Source: Datisca glomerata (lineage: Eukaryota > Streptophyta > Magnoliopsida > Cucurbitales > Datiscaceae). Taken from it: 64,000 nt of DNA. Shown piece by piece: positions 1-11,309 of the stretch; positions within the stretch are counted from its first letter, which is position 1, and the number at the start of each line of letters is the position of its first letter. The notes under the pieces were generated by a model. That model saw only the letters and a program-made list of their open reading frames with translations. It was not told the origin of the DNA and made no database searches. The translations under genes were made by a program, and so were the position numbers. The DNA is taken from the NCBI GenBank assembly GCA_003255025.1, contig QANY01003987.1:248001-312000 (forward strand), in the 5' to 3' direction.

Positions 1-2555
1 TGTTAATGTATTTGTTAACGTTTACATCGTATCTTGAATAAACGTTAATATCATATTATGTATTAACACTCTAAATATTATATCATATATTGAATCAACG
101 TTATTATAATATGGTGTGTTATCATAAATAAATGTTAATACATATTATTTGATCTTTAATATATTGCTTACGTTTCATCATAATATAAATATTATTTATA
201 AATTTATAATAACAAAACGTTCACTTGATATAAAATTCATATTTAATTAAATAAATATTATCATAACCATCAATGTTTAAAGAGGTTACTATTTTTAAAT
301 ATGAAAAAACAACTAAAAATCTAAGTAGAAACATGGGATAAGGGTATTGTTAATAAATCATAAAAATGTAAAATTAAATAGAAATGGTCATTTATTACTT
401 CAATATTATTTAAGTCAATTACTAACTTACTACTATGAAAGTAATCTATTTATATCATTTTCCTGAGAAATATAAGAGAGAACGATACAGATGACCCATT
501 TAGACCATTTGTGTAGTTAATATAAATAGCCGAATTGACTTTACATAAAATGGAAGTTGCTTTGCTTACCGTGTTTTTATTGATAAGAAATTAAAGAGTG
601 TGTTATATCACTAAATAAATAAGGGGATGCAAGCTACTTCATGATCATTGTGGATTGATATGGTCTCTGCAGGGCCCTTGAGACTTAGTCGAAGAGATAC
701 TCTCCGAAACCCGATGCTAACGAAAAAAATGCTACGTTTTAGTTTATTCTTTTTAATTCTATTTTAGTCACGGGTTAAAAGGTAAATTACCGCTAATCTT
801 TTTATATTTTGACAAAGATAAACTGTATAAATAAATTATATGCCCTTCAACTTTCAGAAATTGGCAAAAACCTTACAACGTCAATTTCAGTAACAAAATT
901 CCATGTATGATACATAAGTCGTGCCACATGGACCTATTTCTTGCAACCTAGCAATCAGCCTTACTCCCTCCTTCAACTATATGAGCCGAGAAGCTCTTCT
1001 TTGTCCCCGTCTTTGGCATCAGTCCTCGCGCTGACGACAAGCTCCGTCTCAGGCTCCGATGGTTTCTTTAGCATGGTTGGAAGGCTTATCGTGAATGCTA
1101 CCTTGATGGAGTGATTTGTTAAGCCAGAGAAGTTTTTGTTATTAATTTCAAAAAAAAATTATAGATCTAAATCAAGAACACAATAAAAAAATACAGATCT
1201 ATCAATAAAGATATACAGAATTTTAAAAGTTGGGTGATAAAACTTAACAACCACATGCACAAATCATCTAGAATAGTAAAAAACTTATTGAATGCACATG
1301 GAGGATAATATAAAACTCTTCATTTTTTATTGTTCGAAGTACTTCCAGAACCCAAAAAGGGTTGTCTGACTACTATCGTTTGAAGTGCATTCTTTCAAAG
1401 ATCAGATGAAAGATCTGGTACATTCGACCCCAAAACTTATAGATTTGGACTAGATCTATCAGAAACGCCCGTAAAATGAACACCACTGAAGGAAACAGGC
1501 CATAAATTTAGATTTAGGTGAAAAAAAACTATCATAGATCTAAATTTAAGTATATGAAAAACTTTTATAAGGAAATGAGAAGAAAATGAAAGCAGAATGA
1601 TAGGGAGATCTGAGATCTCTTCTTCGGTAAGGAATAGAAAGTCATGAAGAACTAAAACGCAAGGAGGAGAGAGAGGAGATTGAGAAAAAGATTAGAGGAT
1701 GGATGTTTAAAAAAATAACATTGAATGAACTTCATGTGTCCTTAGGGTCTAAATTACACATATGCCCATAAATGAGACACATGTTAGGCACTTAGTCATA
1801 CTTCCGTCTGTTTTTAGATTGACGATAGGACACTACCGAAAGAAAATTAAATGTTAGGAGTGGTAGAGTGCAATGTTTTAGAGTGAAGAGTTTGATACAT
1901 ATAAAAAATAGGTGTGTGATATAATTAACCATTTCTTTAATACTAGTCGACCACTGCGATGCATAGAACTACATGAATTAGGTTATACATTTTTAATGTG
2001 TAATCACAAACTAATAACTATATTATTTTAATATATAATTACATCACTAAAATAATCTTGATAATAAGTGATTTGTATAATATAGCTAAATTTTGTTATT
2101 CTCTAAGTGACTTATAATTTGAAATTAGTTAACATATTTAAATCACTCTTTTTCTCTTTTCATCTCATAAAATCATAAATCAAATATTTTTAAAGTCAAA
2201 ATATGAGAAACTAATTAATATTATGACTAAAACTACGACTGAGAAGTAAATAGTGGAAAGGAGAATGTTCGCACTAACATTTGTAAAGGTATTTTTTATA
2301 AATATAAAAGAAGTATAAATAAGTCTTAACTAAATAAATAGAAATTTGCACTGAGAGCCCGTAATGAGAAAATAAATTGATAACAACTTTGAAGAATTAT
2401 TTTGAATCAACAACTCATCTAAACTTTGTCTGTTGCAATGTCGAGCTTCTTATCAGCTATCATTCTCCCCCAACTTTTTTTCCTCTAAGTTGTTTTATCT
2501 ATCTATAGAAAAAAATTTGAAGTCCCTCGTCCCTCTCTTATAGCTCGTCCATCTT
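1..2555. other. AT-rich intergenic DNA
   Basis: No coding region is recognisable on either strand. The first 150 bases hold diverged short repeats of the type aacgttaatatcatattatg, at about 47, 104 and 132. The stretch 990-1100 is richer in GC but has no sustained frame. No transposon ends were identified. Confidence 0.5.
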
Positions 2556-2559
2556 TTTA

Positions 2560-2803
2560 TATTGATTAATAGAGAAGATTTACAAAGGTAGTTCGGAAGT
2601 TAGTCAGGTACGGTTAGTATTGTTTAACCTAATCTAACTATATTTAGAAACTTAGCTAATGCAACCAACCTAGCTGTCTATAATAGATTAGTTGAGGTTG
2701 TATTATCGTTAATGAAAGTGTTAATACAGTAGCTTATTGAAGCTTTTCCAAACACTCTATTTGCCCCTATTAGCTATTTTCTTCTTCTTCCCAACGATTC
2801 TCA
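2560..2803 (+). repeat. probable 5' LTR (or its 3' part) of a Copia element
   Basis: The segment lies immediately before a Met-tRNA-type primer binding site, and a Copia gag follows it on the same strand. It ends in a pyrimidine-rich stretch and CA, as LTRs do. The left boundary is a guess because no partner LTR was found in the window. Confidence 0.4.
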
Positions 2804-2805
2804 CT

Positions 2806-2817
2806 TGGTATCAGGCT
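2806..2817 (+). other. primer binding site of Copia element
   Basis: TGGTATCAGGCT matches the usual plant Copia primer binding site TGGTATCAGAGC (initiator Met tRNA) with one shift or mismatch near its end. It sits two bases after the CA that would close the LTR. Confidence 0.55.
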
Positions 2818-2829
2818 AAAGACATAAGT

Positions 2830-4171
2830 CATAGCAACAAATGTTGTAAATACTACTACAGGTAATCCCTTTTCGAACTCACTCAGTTCATCTTTGACGA
2901 ACAAGCTTGATCGTGAAAGTTAATTCCTGTGGAAAGCACAGATCGTGCCAACGATGATCAGACATGGTCTCAATGATTTCCTCTTTAGAACAACGACACC
3001 ACCTGCATAAGAGACTAAAGAAGAACTCCAAATCCTGCTTATATCAAATGGATATAGAGTGATCAGCTTCTTCTAAGTTGGATAAAGTCTTCTATGACTG
3101 ATAAGATTTTAGCCTCAGTCATCTATTATAACAGAAGAACCAACTCTGGAACATGATGAACCAACTTTGTAAAGCTCTGGAGAGGATATTTGGTATCAAT
3201 CAAAGGCAAAGATATTGTATATAACCACAACTCAGCCGATTGAGAAAGTTAATTTCAGTATTACAGATTACTGTGATAAAGTTAGAAGCTTAGCAGATAA
3301 CTAGCTACTACTAGTCATCCTGTAGGAGAAAAAGATTTGATTATTTATATGTTGAATGGTCTTGGTGCTGAGTTTGACTCAGTGATAGTTAATATTACGT
3401 CAAGAGCTGATTCACTCTCCGTAGAAGATGTTCATGCTCTACTAATGAGTCATGAATGTATAATTGAAAAGTTGAATGCAAAAAATGAGGCAATTGTTAA
3501 AGCCTCGGGAGTTATGGTTACTAATTCTAGAAACAGGAGGAATTTTAACGATAATGCAATGAGAGGAAACGAAATTGGAAGAGGAAATTTTAGAGGCAAT
3601 AACAGTGGTCCCAGAGGTGACCGAGGAAGAGGAAATGGATAATGAATTATATGTTAAGTATGTAATTGAGTAGGAGATTCTGCTACAACCTGCTATTACA
3701 TGTTTGATAAAAACTGGACTTAAGCTTCAAACAATGGTCAATCATCAAATGGCCAAAGAGGACAAAGGGCGGGACCCTTAGCTTACATTACCATACCAAT
3801 AATGGTAAATAATCTTGCTTAGTATACTGACACTGGTGCCACAAATCATGTTACTGCAGATCTTGAAAACATCAATTTGGTAACTTAATATGGAGGTCAA
3901 GAGCAAATGACAGTGGGAAATGGTTAGAAACTGAACATTACACATATTGGCTTATCTTTTACCTTGTAAATCCAAGAACCTAAAACTAAAATCTGTCCTA
4001 AGAGTACCTACGATCAAGAAAAAATTGGTGAGTTTTTCTAAGTTTACTAAGGATAATCATGTTTTTCTTGAATTTTACCCTAACTATGTTTTGGTTAAGG
4101 ACATATTCACGGGGGAGATGCTACTCAGAGGCCAACTTGGAGATGGTTTGTACATGATTGGCTGCCTGTGA
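2830..4171 (+). pseudogene. truncated Copia gag-protease-preintegrase remnant
   Basis: This is the 5' part of a Ty1/Copia polyprotein. Between 2870 and 3330 a gag N-terminus is readable in broken frames. The piece 3337-3642 is intact and matches the UBN2-type gag C-terminal half (MLNGLGAEFDSVI and later a basic GRGNFRGNN tail). At 3823-3880 the sequence reads YTDTGATNHVTAD, the aspartic protease active-site region with its D-T-G-A motif. The piece 3947-4171 reads LLPCKSKNLKLKSVLRVPT...KKLVSFSKFT and ends in GLYMI, the gag-preintegrase segment. Similarity stops at about 4175, so integrase, reverse transcriptase and RNase H are missing here. Stops and frameshifts make it inactive. The Copia family call is secure; the lineage is not determined. 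Confidence 0.8.
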
Positions 4172-5757
4172 AAGATGTTGGAATTATGTCCATAAAGTAG
4201 GGTGTAATAATTATTTATAAGTATTTAGTTATTTCTTATACATTTTGAATTATTGAATTTAATGAATGAATTTTTTATTAATTAAAGTGTGTTTATAATT
4301 TACTCAAGTCTTAGAATTATTGTCAAGGTAAGAAGACTATAGACTGAAGGGTCTTTCAGACAAACTCTTTTGAAATAGTTCATAATGTTATTCGTAGTCT
4401 TAGGATCAATTGGGTAATCGAGTCCGATTATGACTGTTGGGGTGAACCAAATGATGCCGGTCTTAGGGCATGAGAGTGGAGACTCTAACAGTTGACTAAG
4501 ACATGTTGTGGAACATGTTGAATAGACCAGTAGCCATTTAGTTTAGAGAAAAGCTGTTTATCTATATATAAATCTAATTGTTACACCTATAAGAGTATTT
4601 CATAATTACATTAATCCTGAGGTGAATATGAAACTTGACTTAGTTAGTCACAATCTTTGACATGCTAAATGAGTGAGCTCAAATTGTCAGACAATACCTC
4701 AGTTTTTTGGATCGTGATTCAACTATGTTAGAATTGCGTGATTCACATATATGAAAATTCGTGGTGAGATTATAAATACAATAATATTATCTTATATTTT
4801 ATTGATGGGTGTGTAAATAAATTAACTTGGTCAAGTATTCGATGAAATAAATAATTGAATAAAACATGGTGAACTGTACGAGACAATTCTCTGTTATGTC
4901 TTTTTTATTCACAGTCAATAAAAAGAGTTAAGGAAATAATAACTAGATGGGTAAAATGATAATTTTACATCCCACTCTTGTTACTGATATTCACGGAGGG
5001 TGATTTGTTAAAATATTTTGTGGACCACGAAATAAAAGTGTTTATTTACACCAACAAAAAATATAGCGCGCATGAATCGAGAGTTAATTCGGCCTCAGAC
5101 CTATAGTGCAGTCGTATGATGTCAGGATTAAATATGTCGGTAATTTATGGAGATAAATTTGCTGAGTATTTGAATCTGATAGCTTTATTCATGTGGGTCC
5201 ATTCGGTCTCAGGAGTAGCTCATACGAACATGAATGAAAAATAACATTAATTGGAACAAAAATATATTTTGGACCAAGGTATATTTTCTGAACTCATACG
5301 TGATGGTGTTATCACTAATAAGTGAAGAGCAAGTAACTAATGTTCAAATTAATTAATTGGTTATTTTTTAATCATTGGATAATTAGTAAATAAAAAAACT
5401 AATTAATTAATTAATGAAGATCAATTTAAGTTATCAATTTAGATTGATAAATTTGGACACAACACTAACAAGGGTCAAGATCTCAACCTTTCTAGAGATT
5501 GATTATCCACCTAGAACATGGTCATGAAGCTCTACAATGACTCCTAAAGCGGTCAAATTCTCAACGAGTATTGATAGATTGGGATACTTCAAATCTCATC
5601 CATACATATCAGAACTTTCAGGTTACATGCCGGACAATCTATAACCTGCATTTAATAAAGACATTGATCTTGGAACGGACAGGCAAGTGATGTCGCTTCG
5701 GTGGGAGGAACAACTCACGATAGCCAAATAGGCCTAAATTCATAATTAATCAATGTA
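4172..5757. other. unassigned segment between transposon fragments
   Basis: There is no coding frame. The sequence follows the truncated Copia abruptly, so it may be another repeat's non-coding part. Two phrases resemble each other (attcggcctcagacc near 5087 and attcggtctcagga near 5203), but no terminal repeats could be paired. Confidence 0.35.
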
Positions 5758-5759
5758 TT

Positions 5760-6130
5760 TAATAGGCTCAACCAAAGGGAGAAACCCTCCCAATCAATCC
5801 AAAAATTGAAGAACCTAAAAGGAGGTTTTGCCTAATAATGTTAGTGAAAAACTTAACAATTGTAGAGCTATGGTAAGATAAACCGGGACTAGCAAAGAAA
5901 ATAGAATTATTAATGAATGTATCCATACAATGCTGATTAGCCAAGACCCTATCAATTTTAGTTATCACACTACCTTTACCCCCTAATTATTCCACCAAGT
6001 CAGTTATCCTCTACTATAAGTTAAATCCACAACTTCAATCTCACTATAACAAGTAACACAATCACCAAATTCTAGCATACCTATATCTAGGAATTAGAAC
6101 CACCTTGAAAGTAAAACTAATATTTAAATT
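5760..6130 (-). pseudogene. LINE endonuclease fragment
   Basis: Read on the minus strand this is the C-terminal half of a plant L1-type apurinic endonuclease. A broken frame gives EFGDCVTCYSEIEVVDL (compare the usual L.DLPY.G..FTW), then the intact piece 5768-5968 begins ITKIDRVLANQHCMDTF, the family's K-(I/L)-D-R-V-L-x-N signature before the SDH site. In the SDH region SYHSSTIV stands where SDHSP is expected, so the catalytic Asp-His pair is damaged. No reverse transcriptase follows. It is an isolated 370-bp relic. Confidence 0.65.
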
Positions 6131-6139
6131 TAATCAGCC

Positions 6140-6693
6140 TAAGTTATTAGGCACAGATTGATATTATTGTTATGATTAAAGCAGCTTATAACTAGATCTA
6201 TATCACTAACTAACTCAGTAAGTTCACAAACATCAATAGAATAGTAAACCAGAGACCAAAATGGAGAATAAGCTGAAGAAGAAGAAGAAGAAGAAGAAGA
6301 AGAAGAAGAAGAAGAAGAAGAAGAAGAAGAAGAAGAAGAAGAAGAAGAAGATAATGTTTATCATGGTTCAGCTTATCAAGAAGATAAGCCTACGTCCAAC
6401 AGCCTTGCGAGAGCCAATCTACTATATTCAAATAAGGTTTTACAATGTGAAGAAAGATTACAGAGAGACACATTCACTGCTCTCTTCTCTCTCATATACT
6501 CTAACGGACTAATCCCCTCTGGCATAACATAAAGTTTTTGTCTACTATTACATCAAGAGAATATTCTCTAGTTAGTTATTTTATAAGCAGTCTTAGCTTA
6601 CCCCGTGGACACACACATCTTTGACTGCTCATAGAAAAAGAACAGAACTAACCAGTGGAAGGCCATCTTGATTGCTGAGTCATATGGTCTACA
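6140..6693 (-). repeat. probable 3' LTR of a minus-strand Copia element
   Basis: On the minus strand the Copia RNase H (stop at 6773) is followed by a purine tract CAAGGTGGAGAATT (about 6694-6707), and then TGTAGACC, which would open the 3' LTR at 6693. The interior looks like an LTR (a pyrimidine-rich part, no open frame). The far end is uncertain; the value given stops short of the LINE endonuclease fragment. Confidence 0.45.
6274..6351. repeat. (GAA)n microsatellite
   Basis: About 25 uninterrupted GAA/AAG triplets. It lies inside the probable Copia LTR, where LTRs often carry a CTT-rich stretch on the coding strand. The poly-lysine frame it creates is not a gene. Confidence 0.95.
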
Positions 6694-6772
6694 AATTCTC
6701 CACCTTGATGCAACAAACAACCTTACATTCAAACATATCAGTAGCTCAGATATCCTCGAGCTTCATGATTCA

Positions 6773-7065
6773 TCATGCACCTTTAAAGCCTGTGACTTGT
6801 ATCAAGTCCAAACACTTTTTGAACTTGACAAAAGTCACTGGTTTGGTAACCATATCAGTAGGATTATCATCAGTGTGTATCTTAACCACTTCAATTTTCC
6901 CATTAGAAATCATTTCTCTTACAAAGTACAATTTGACGTCTATATGCTTGGTTCCATCTGATTCTTTGTTAAGTGAATAGTACTTCGTTGTCACAATGCA
7001 CTTTCACTCTATGTTGCTTTACTCCAAGCTCACCAACTAGCCCTCAAAGTTCTTGTTAGATAAAA
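6773..7065 (-). pseudogene. Copia RNase H C-terminal fragment
   Basis: On the minus strand an interrupted frame from about 7060 reads ELGVKQHRVKVHCDN, then the intact piece 6994-6773 contains SDGTKHIDVKLYFVRE and NPTDMVTKPV followed by KFKKCLDLI. These are hallmark motifs of the end of Ty1/Copia pol (HCDN, TKHIDV.YHFIRE, NPADMLTKP). Only the last 95 or so residues of pol survive. Upstream the sequence changes to a LINE 3' end at about 7070-7085. The element is dead. Confidence 0.85.
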
Positions 7066-7084
7066 TTAGTAGTGACATGAACTT

Positions 7085-8291
7085 GTAGATGCACCAAGAT
7101 ATTCCAGTCAGACTAGCACCCTCGCACCCTCATCATCTAGTTCATCTCAGCATGTTATTAACGAACGTAGAAAGTGTCAACAAGAGAGTATAAAATATAA
7201 ATAAATTAACAATGCCTGAAAATGAAGGTCTGCTATAAACATAATGAGAAATAAAAGAAAAGTAAAAAACCGGAGTCATCCACACCACCATGTAAGAGTA
7301 ATGATATCGGTGCACTTCAAAGTCAATGCGATTAACCAAGTTATCCTCCCGATAAATATAAGTGACAACAAATTTCATCCGAAAAGTTAAACATTTATCC
7401 CAAGCAGGTCGTCGACATAAAAAACCTTACATAATGGAAATAACCATCAAATAATTTGAATTACTCTCTAAGCACAATTGTAGCTAGCTAAAGTTTCAAG
7501 CATAAACAATCACATAAACTGCAGAACTTAGCCTCGAAAGCATAATAAATGCCAAGAGGAATATCAAACAAAAGCTTAAGAAGTTTGAATTACGCCTCCA
7601 CGACCAACAAGGCTTGGGCTACAAAAAGCTTCTTCGTCTATGTGAAACCTTAATCTAGCAAAATAACTTCCAACAAACAAGAGGCTCTAGAAGGACAATC
7701 CAAAACATGAAGCTGTTGGAGAGTCATACGTTCATCTATTGTATTATACATCATCTTAGTCTGAAGCGAATATGCTTCACGAATAAAATGCAAACCAACA
7801 AAAGGGCCTCAGCAAAAACAGGCTACCTACTCTCAAAGGTGACTTGGTTACAAAAAAAATAAGAAGACTGTTATAATTGAAGCGCTTCAGAGAGCCTTCA
7901 ATTGTGTGCTAAAAGGTCATCATCACCTCATGCCAGAGCTCTAAGAATATACCATCTAGTTTTATATGATGGCTAAAAGCATTAGACAGTGCATCCCATA
8001 ACCCACAAGAAAAAGGATATTCTAAAAAGAGATGTCATAGGCCCTCATCTGCAGCATAACAAAGCCGTCAATTAGGAGGAAAAATTTTAAGCATGGTCAC
8101 GTAATGCAGAATTAGTAGGAATCTTCCCATAATACAAGCAATAGACGAGGACAGACTGAGATGTATGAATAAATGGCATACAAATCTACTTACCCTAACT
8201 AGCAGAAGTCTCAACCTAAAAAAGAGAGACATGTGCATATGGACAAGTAACGACACCACTAAAGTACAAGTCCATAGTCTGAGCTCACTAC
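7085..8291 (-). pseudogene. LINE 3' part (zinc-finger RVT region and RNase H), left half of a split copy
   Basis: Minus-strand remnant of a plant LINE ORF2 C-terminus. The piece 7142-7378 begins FVVTYIYREDNLVNRI, matching VTYIYREGNRVADYLA in the better copy at 18553-18750, which is the end of the plant RNase H (RVT_3) domain. Between 7400 and 8290 the DNA is visibly collinear with 19127-20060, for example the phrases around aaagcataataaatgccaagagg and aaagtgaaacatacgccaagatg. At 8291 the LINE is interrupted by a Copia LTR. Its sequence resumes at 17042. Confidence 0.75.
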
Positions 8292-9354
8292 TGAAGGATC
8301 GATATATACAACCAAAAGGGGGTGAGTTGGGTGAATGTGTATAATTTAAAGATATTACGCAATTAAAATAATAATAATAACTCAAATAAATGTTAAGAAG
8401 AGAAGCACAATTATAAGCATAATAAATAAATAGCAAGTCATTATAATCGTGCAAGAAATAAATGTATGCAGAAAATAAAGAGAGTAGAGTAAGAGAGATG
8501 ACACACGAGTTTTTATATGGTTTGAAAAATTTTATCCCTACATCCATGCTTCAAGAAGCCCCCTTGAAGATTTCTTTCTCACGATCTTCTTACGAGTAAA
8601 AACCAAACATTTTACAAACTCTTCAAATCTCTTACAAAAAGCTCACAGTAATTTTCTCACAATTTCTTTTCTTTCCTCACAACTAATTCTCTCACTCAGG
8701 AAGGTATAAAAACTCTAAGCTCAAGAATATCAAAGGGGGATGTGCGAAATAGAGAGAAGTTGTTTGAAGTGTGTGTGAAAAAATGACGGGAAACGGCTCT
8801 TTTATAGGAAAAATTTAAATCTGGATACAGTTTAAATCAGTTTGGAATATCGGTATGACCGGTGCTTGATTTGGTAACCAGTCCAGCTGATTCTCCACCG
8901 GTGCATATGGTTTTGAAATAAAGCGCAAGAAATGCCTTCTGTGGAAATCAGTCCATCCGCTTTCAAATCGATGGATCCGGTTTAAGGTAATTGCTGAGAA
9001 AAGGTACCAAATGTAGAAATCTTTCCATCCGGTTTCAAACCAGCCTGACCGGTTTCACCCTTTAAAGCATTTTATCTTGATTTAAAATTGGGTTTTCAAA
9101 CTTTTTAGCTAAGGGTTTATTTTAGGATAGAAAAATATTTTTTTTCTTTTGGGTTAGGTGTGATTAACTGTATTCTTGAGCCTAGAAAAGTTAAATCAAC
9201 CTAACCGAGTTCCTATTACAAAAAATACACAAACTAAAATTTCTTCACGTCCATTTTTCTTCAAGCTTTTCGCACATCCATCTCAACATCACTTTATTCC
9301 TATACACTTGATTTACTATCATAAAACAATTATTCTAGAATGACCGGGTCAACA
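8292..9354 (-). repeat. 3' LTR of the Copia element
   Basis: 1,063 bp. It matches 15905-17036 along its whole length (for example ggtgagttgggtgaatgtg against gatgaattgggtgaatgtg near its left end). It is bounded by TG and CA and flanked on the left by target duplication ACTAC. Confidence 0.92.
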
Positions 9355-9368
9355 ATCTCCCCCTTTTT
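9355..9368 (-). other. polypurine tract of the Copia element
   Basis: On the minus strand AAAAAGGGGGAGAT lies directly before the TGTTGACC that opens the 3' LTR. This is the typical primer site for plus-strand DNA synthesis in LTR retrotransposons. Confidence 0.88.
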
Positions 9369-9628
9369 ATGATGACATCCCATTAAGTAACATAAAAGAA
9401 ATCAAGTGTAATAAATTATGTAAGCAATGTAATAGAACATGTAAAGCATAAAAGCATCAACTAAAACATATGTAGTAGAATTACTCCCCCTAAATACATG
9501 CCATTTAATTACTCCCCCTAAATACATGCCAGGTGAAAAATAAAAAATAAGAGAGAGAGATATGAGCTTATAAAACCTTTGTCTTTCTCCCTCTTTGTCA
9601 TAATAAAAAAGAAATAAATGTGAGCAAA

Positions 9629-10947
9629 TCAAATATATATATATATATATATATGCATATAGAAACAAAGAATGAAAATATATGCATCGCTCGAAGAAGG
9701 AGGTGGAGAACTATGAAAGGAACTCATTATGGACATGTAGTTAGCATGTTGTTCTTGACAAAATTCCTCCTTAAACTGAGTAAGTTGAGCAGACAGATCA
9801 TGGCGTATGTCAGTTTGAAACTGAGTGTGCTGGTGCAGAAGTTGAGCATGTTGAACAGTAATGCAGCTGCTCAAGTGTGTACATGTCAGCTCATGGGGCA
9901 TGGGATGATACTCCTGGATAGGTGGAGGAAGGGTGCAGATCAGAATGAGGATCTTCCTCAAATATCTTATCGAGAGTGAACTCAGTGTGAGGGCCTCAGT
10001 AACCATTACTACATCTTTAGATCTCAACACTTTGAGATACTCCAGGAAGCATTTGAGATTGATGCGTCTTGACCCATATTCCGTTGATTCTCTCTATATG
10101 CATCTTTAGTAATGAATTTTTCATGATGAGATCATTCTTTTTCAGCTCTATAAGCTCATCCTCGCGAAGACCAACACCAAAATGGTCAAATATTTACGTA
10201 AGGCACATCCCAAAAGGAAGAGAGCGTTGTTGATTATGAACAACATTCTCCATAAATCTTAACATAATGTAACATATATTGGCATCTTCTCCTTTTAAAA
10301 TATTGGAGATAAGAAAAATGTCAAAATAGTTAACTTCATCCATATGTACACCTCGAGGGAGAAAAGTGTAGGTAATGATAAGATGAAGAGTTCTTGCTTC
10401 AACGGAAAGATGGCCAATTAGAGGATGAAAAATATGTTGAAGATGAGGTTGATTACATACTAGTCGAACACCCTCTAACAAATCAAAATTTTCAATCTGA
10501 GGCCAACTCGAAGTATGATAAAAAGCTAATCCAGAGCATGGTATTCCAAAAATTTGACTTGATCTAGCATCGTCCAAAATAATCGTGGGTTTGTAGTCTT
10601 TCAAGATCAGAATACTTAATCAAACGTCCACATAGAATTGTTTGTTATATATACTGATTAAAATGAGTTTCACAGTCTTTATAAAAAATAAATACCTCTC
10701 ATCATTTGAAGAACCAATTTGCTTTCCTTTATTTCCTTTTATCCTCATTACATAAAGGAGTTGTCGTCAGTTGAAGATAAGGCCTGCTAGCTACCAGTTG
10801 AAGGTTGTGGGTGAGGTTGGTTTGAAGCTGCAAGTGAGTTGGGACCAGTTCGAAAGGAATTGGGTAAGCTAGAAATATAAGTGAGGCCGGACGGAGAAAG
10901 AGTGCAGCCGGTGGGAGATTTTTACTTCTGGCAGGGTTTCGCTTCAC
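9629..10947 (-). pseudogene. extra reading-frame region downstream of Copia pol
   Basis: Three same-strand pieces lie between the end of pol (about 11310) and the polypurine tract: 10947-10729 (basic, MKRNPARSKNLPPA start), 10604-10194 and 10030-9629. Between the first two, readable sequence (GNKGKQIGSSNDERYLFF) links them across stops, suggesting one original protein of about 430 residues. The middle piece contains LPRGVHMDEVNYFDIFL and ICYIMLRFM, which resembles the plant 'putative plant transposon protein' domain (PF20167-like: phrases such as LVPRG..F..V...D.FLL). The last piece is Gln/His-rich and may form a coiled coil (HTQFQTDIRHDLSAQLTQF). Position matches the env-like frames of SIRE-type Copia elements, but no signal peptide or clear membrane segment is visible, so an envelope role is not supported. 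Confidence 0.55.
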
Positions 10948-11309
10948 TTCTGAATCCAGAGTTAGTGAGAGGGTTTCAGGAAAGGAAGTGAATTAAAAAG
11001 GGTTAGGGCGTGGTTTTTGAGATGATATTGTAGCAACCAGATTGAACGACCGGTTTATTAAAATAACAATTTTTTCCCAAATTTTTTTCTCTTTGAACTT
11101 TCACTTTCACCCCAAGCCATAAAACCTTTTTTTTTCATTTTCTAAAAATACTCCCATGTCCCCGTTTTTCCCATAGAATTTTCCACCTCAACCAAATTCT
11201 TTAATGCACATATGACTATAATTTGATATTTATTAACAAATTATATAGTGAATTGTATAATTGAAAATAAAAGTAAATTATTCAATGTTTGAAATTCCTA
11301 ATGCATGTC

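Noticed and set aside
6261..6512. Open frame coding for a long poly-lysine stretch
   Set aside because: It is a translation of the (GAA)n microsatellite in an LTR, without a real protein context.
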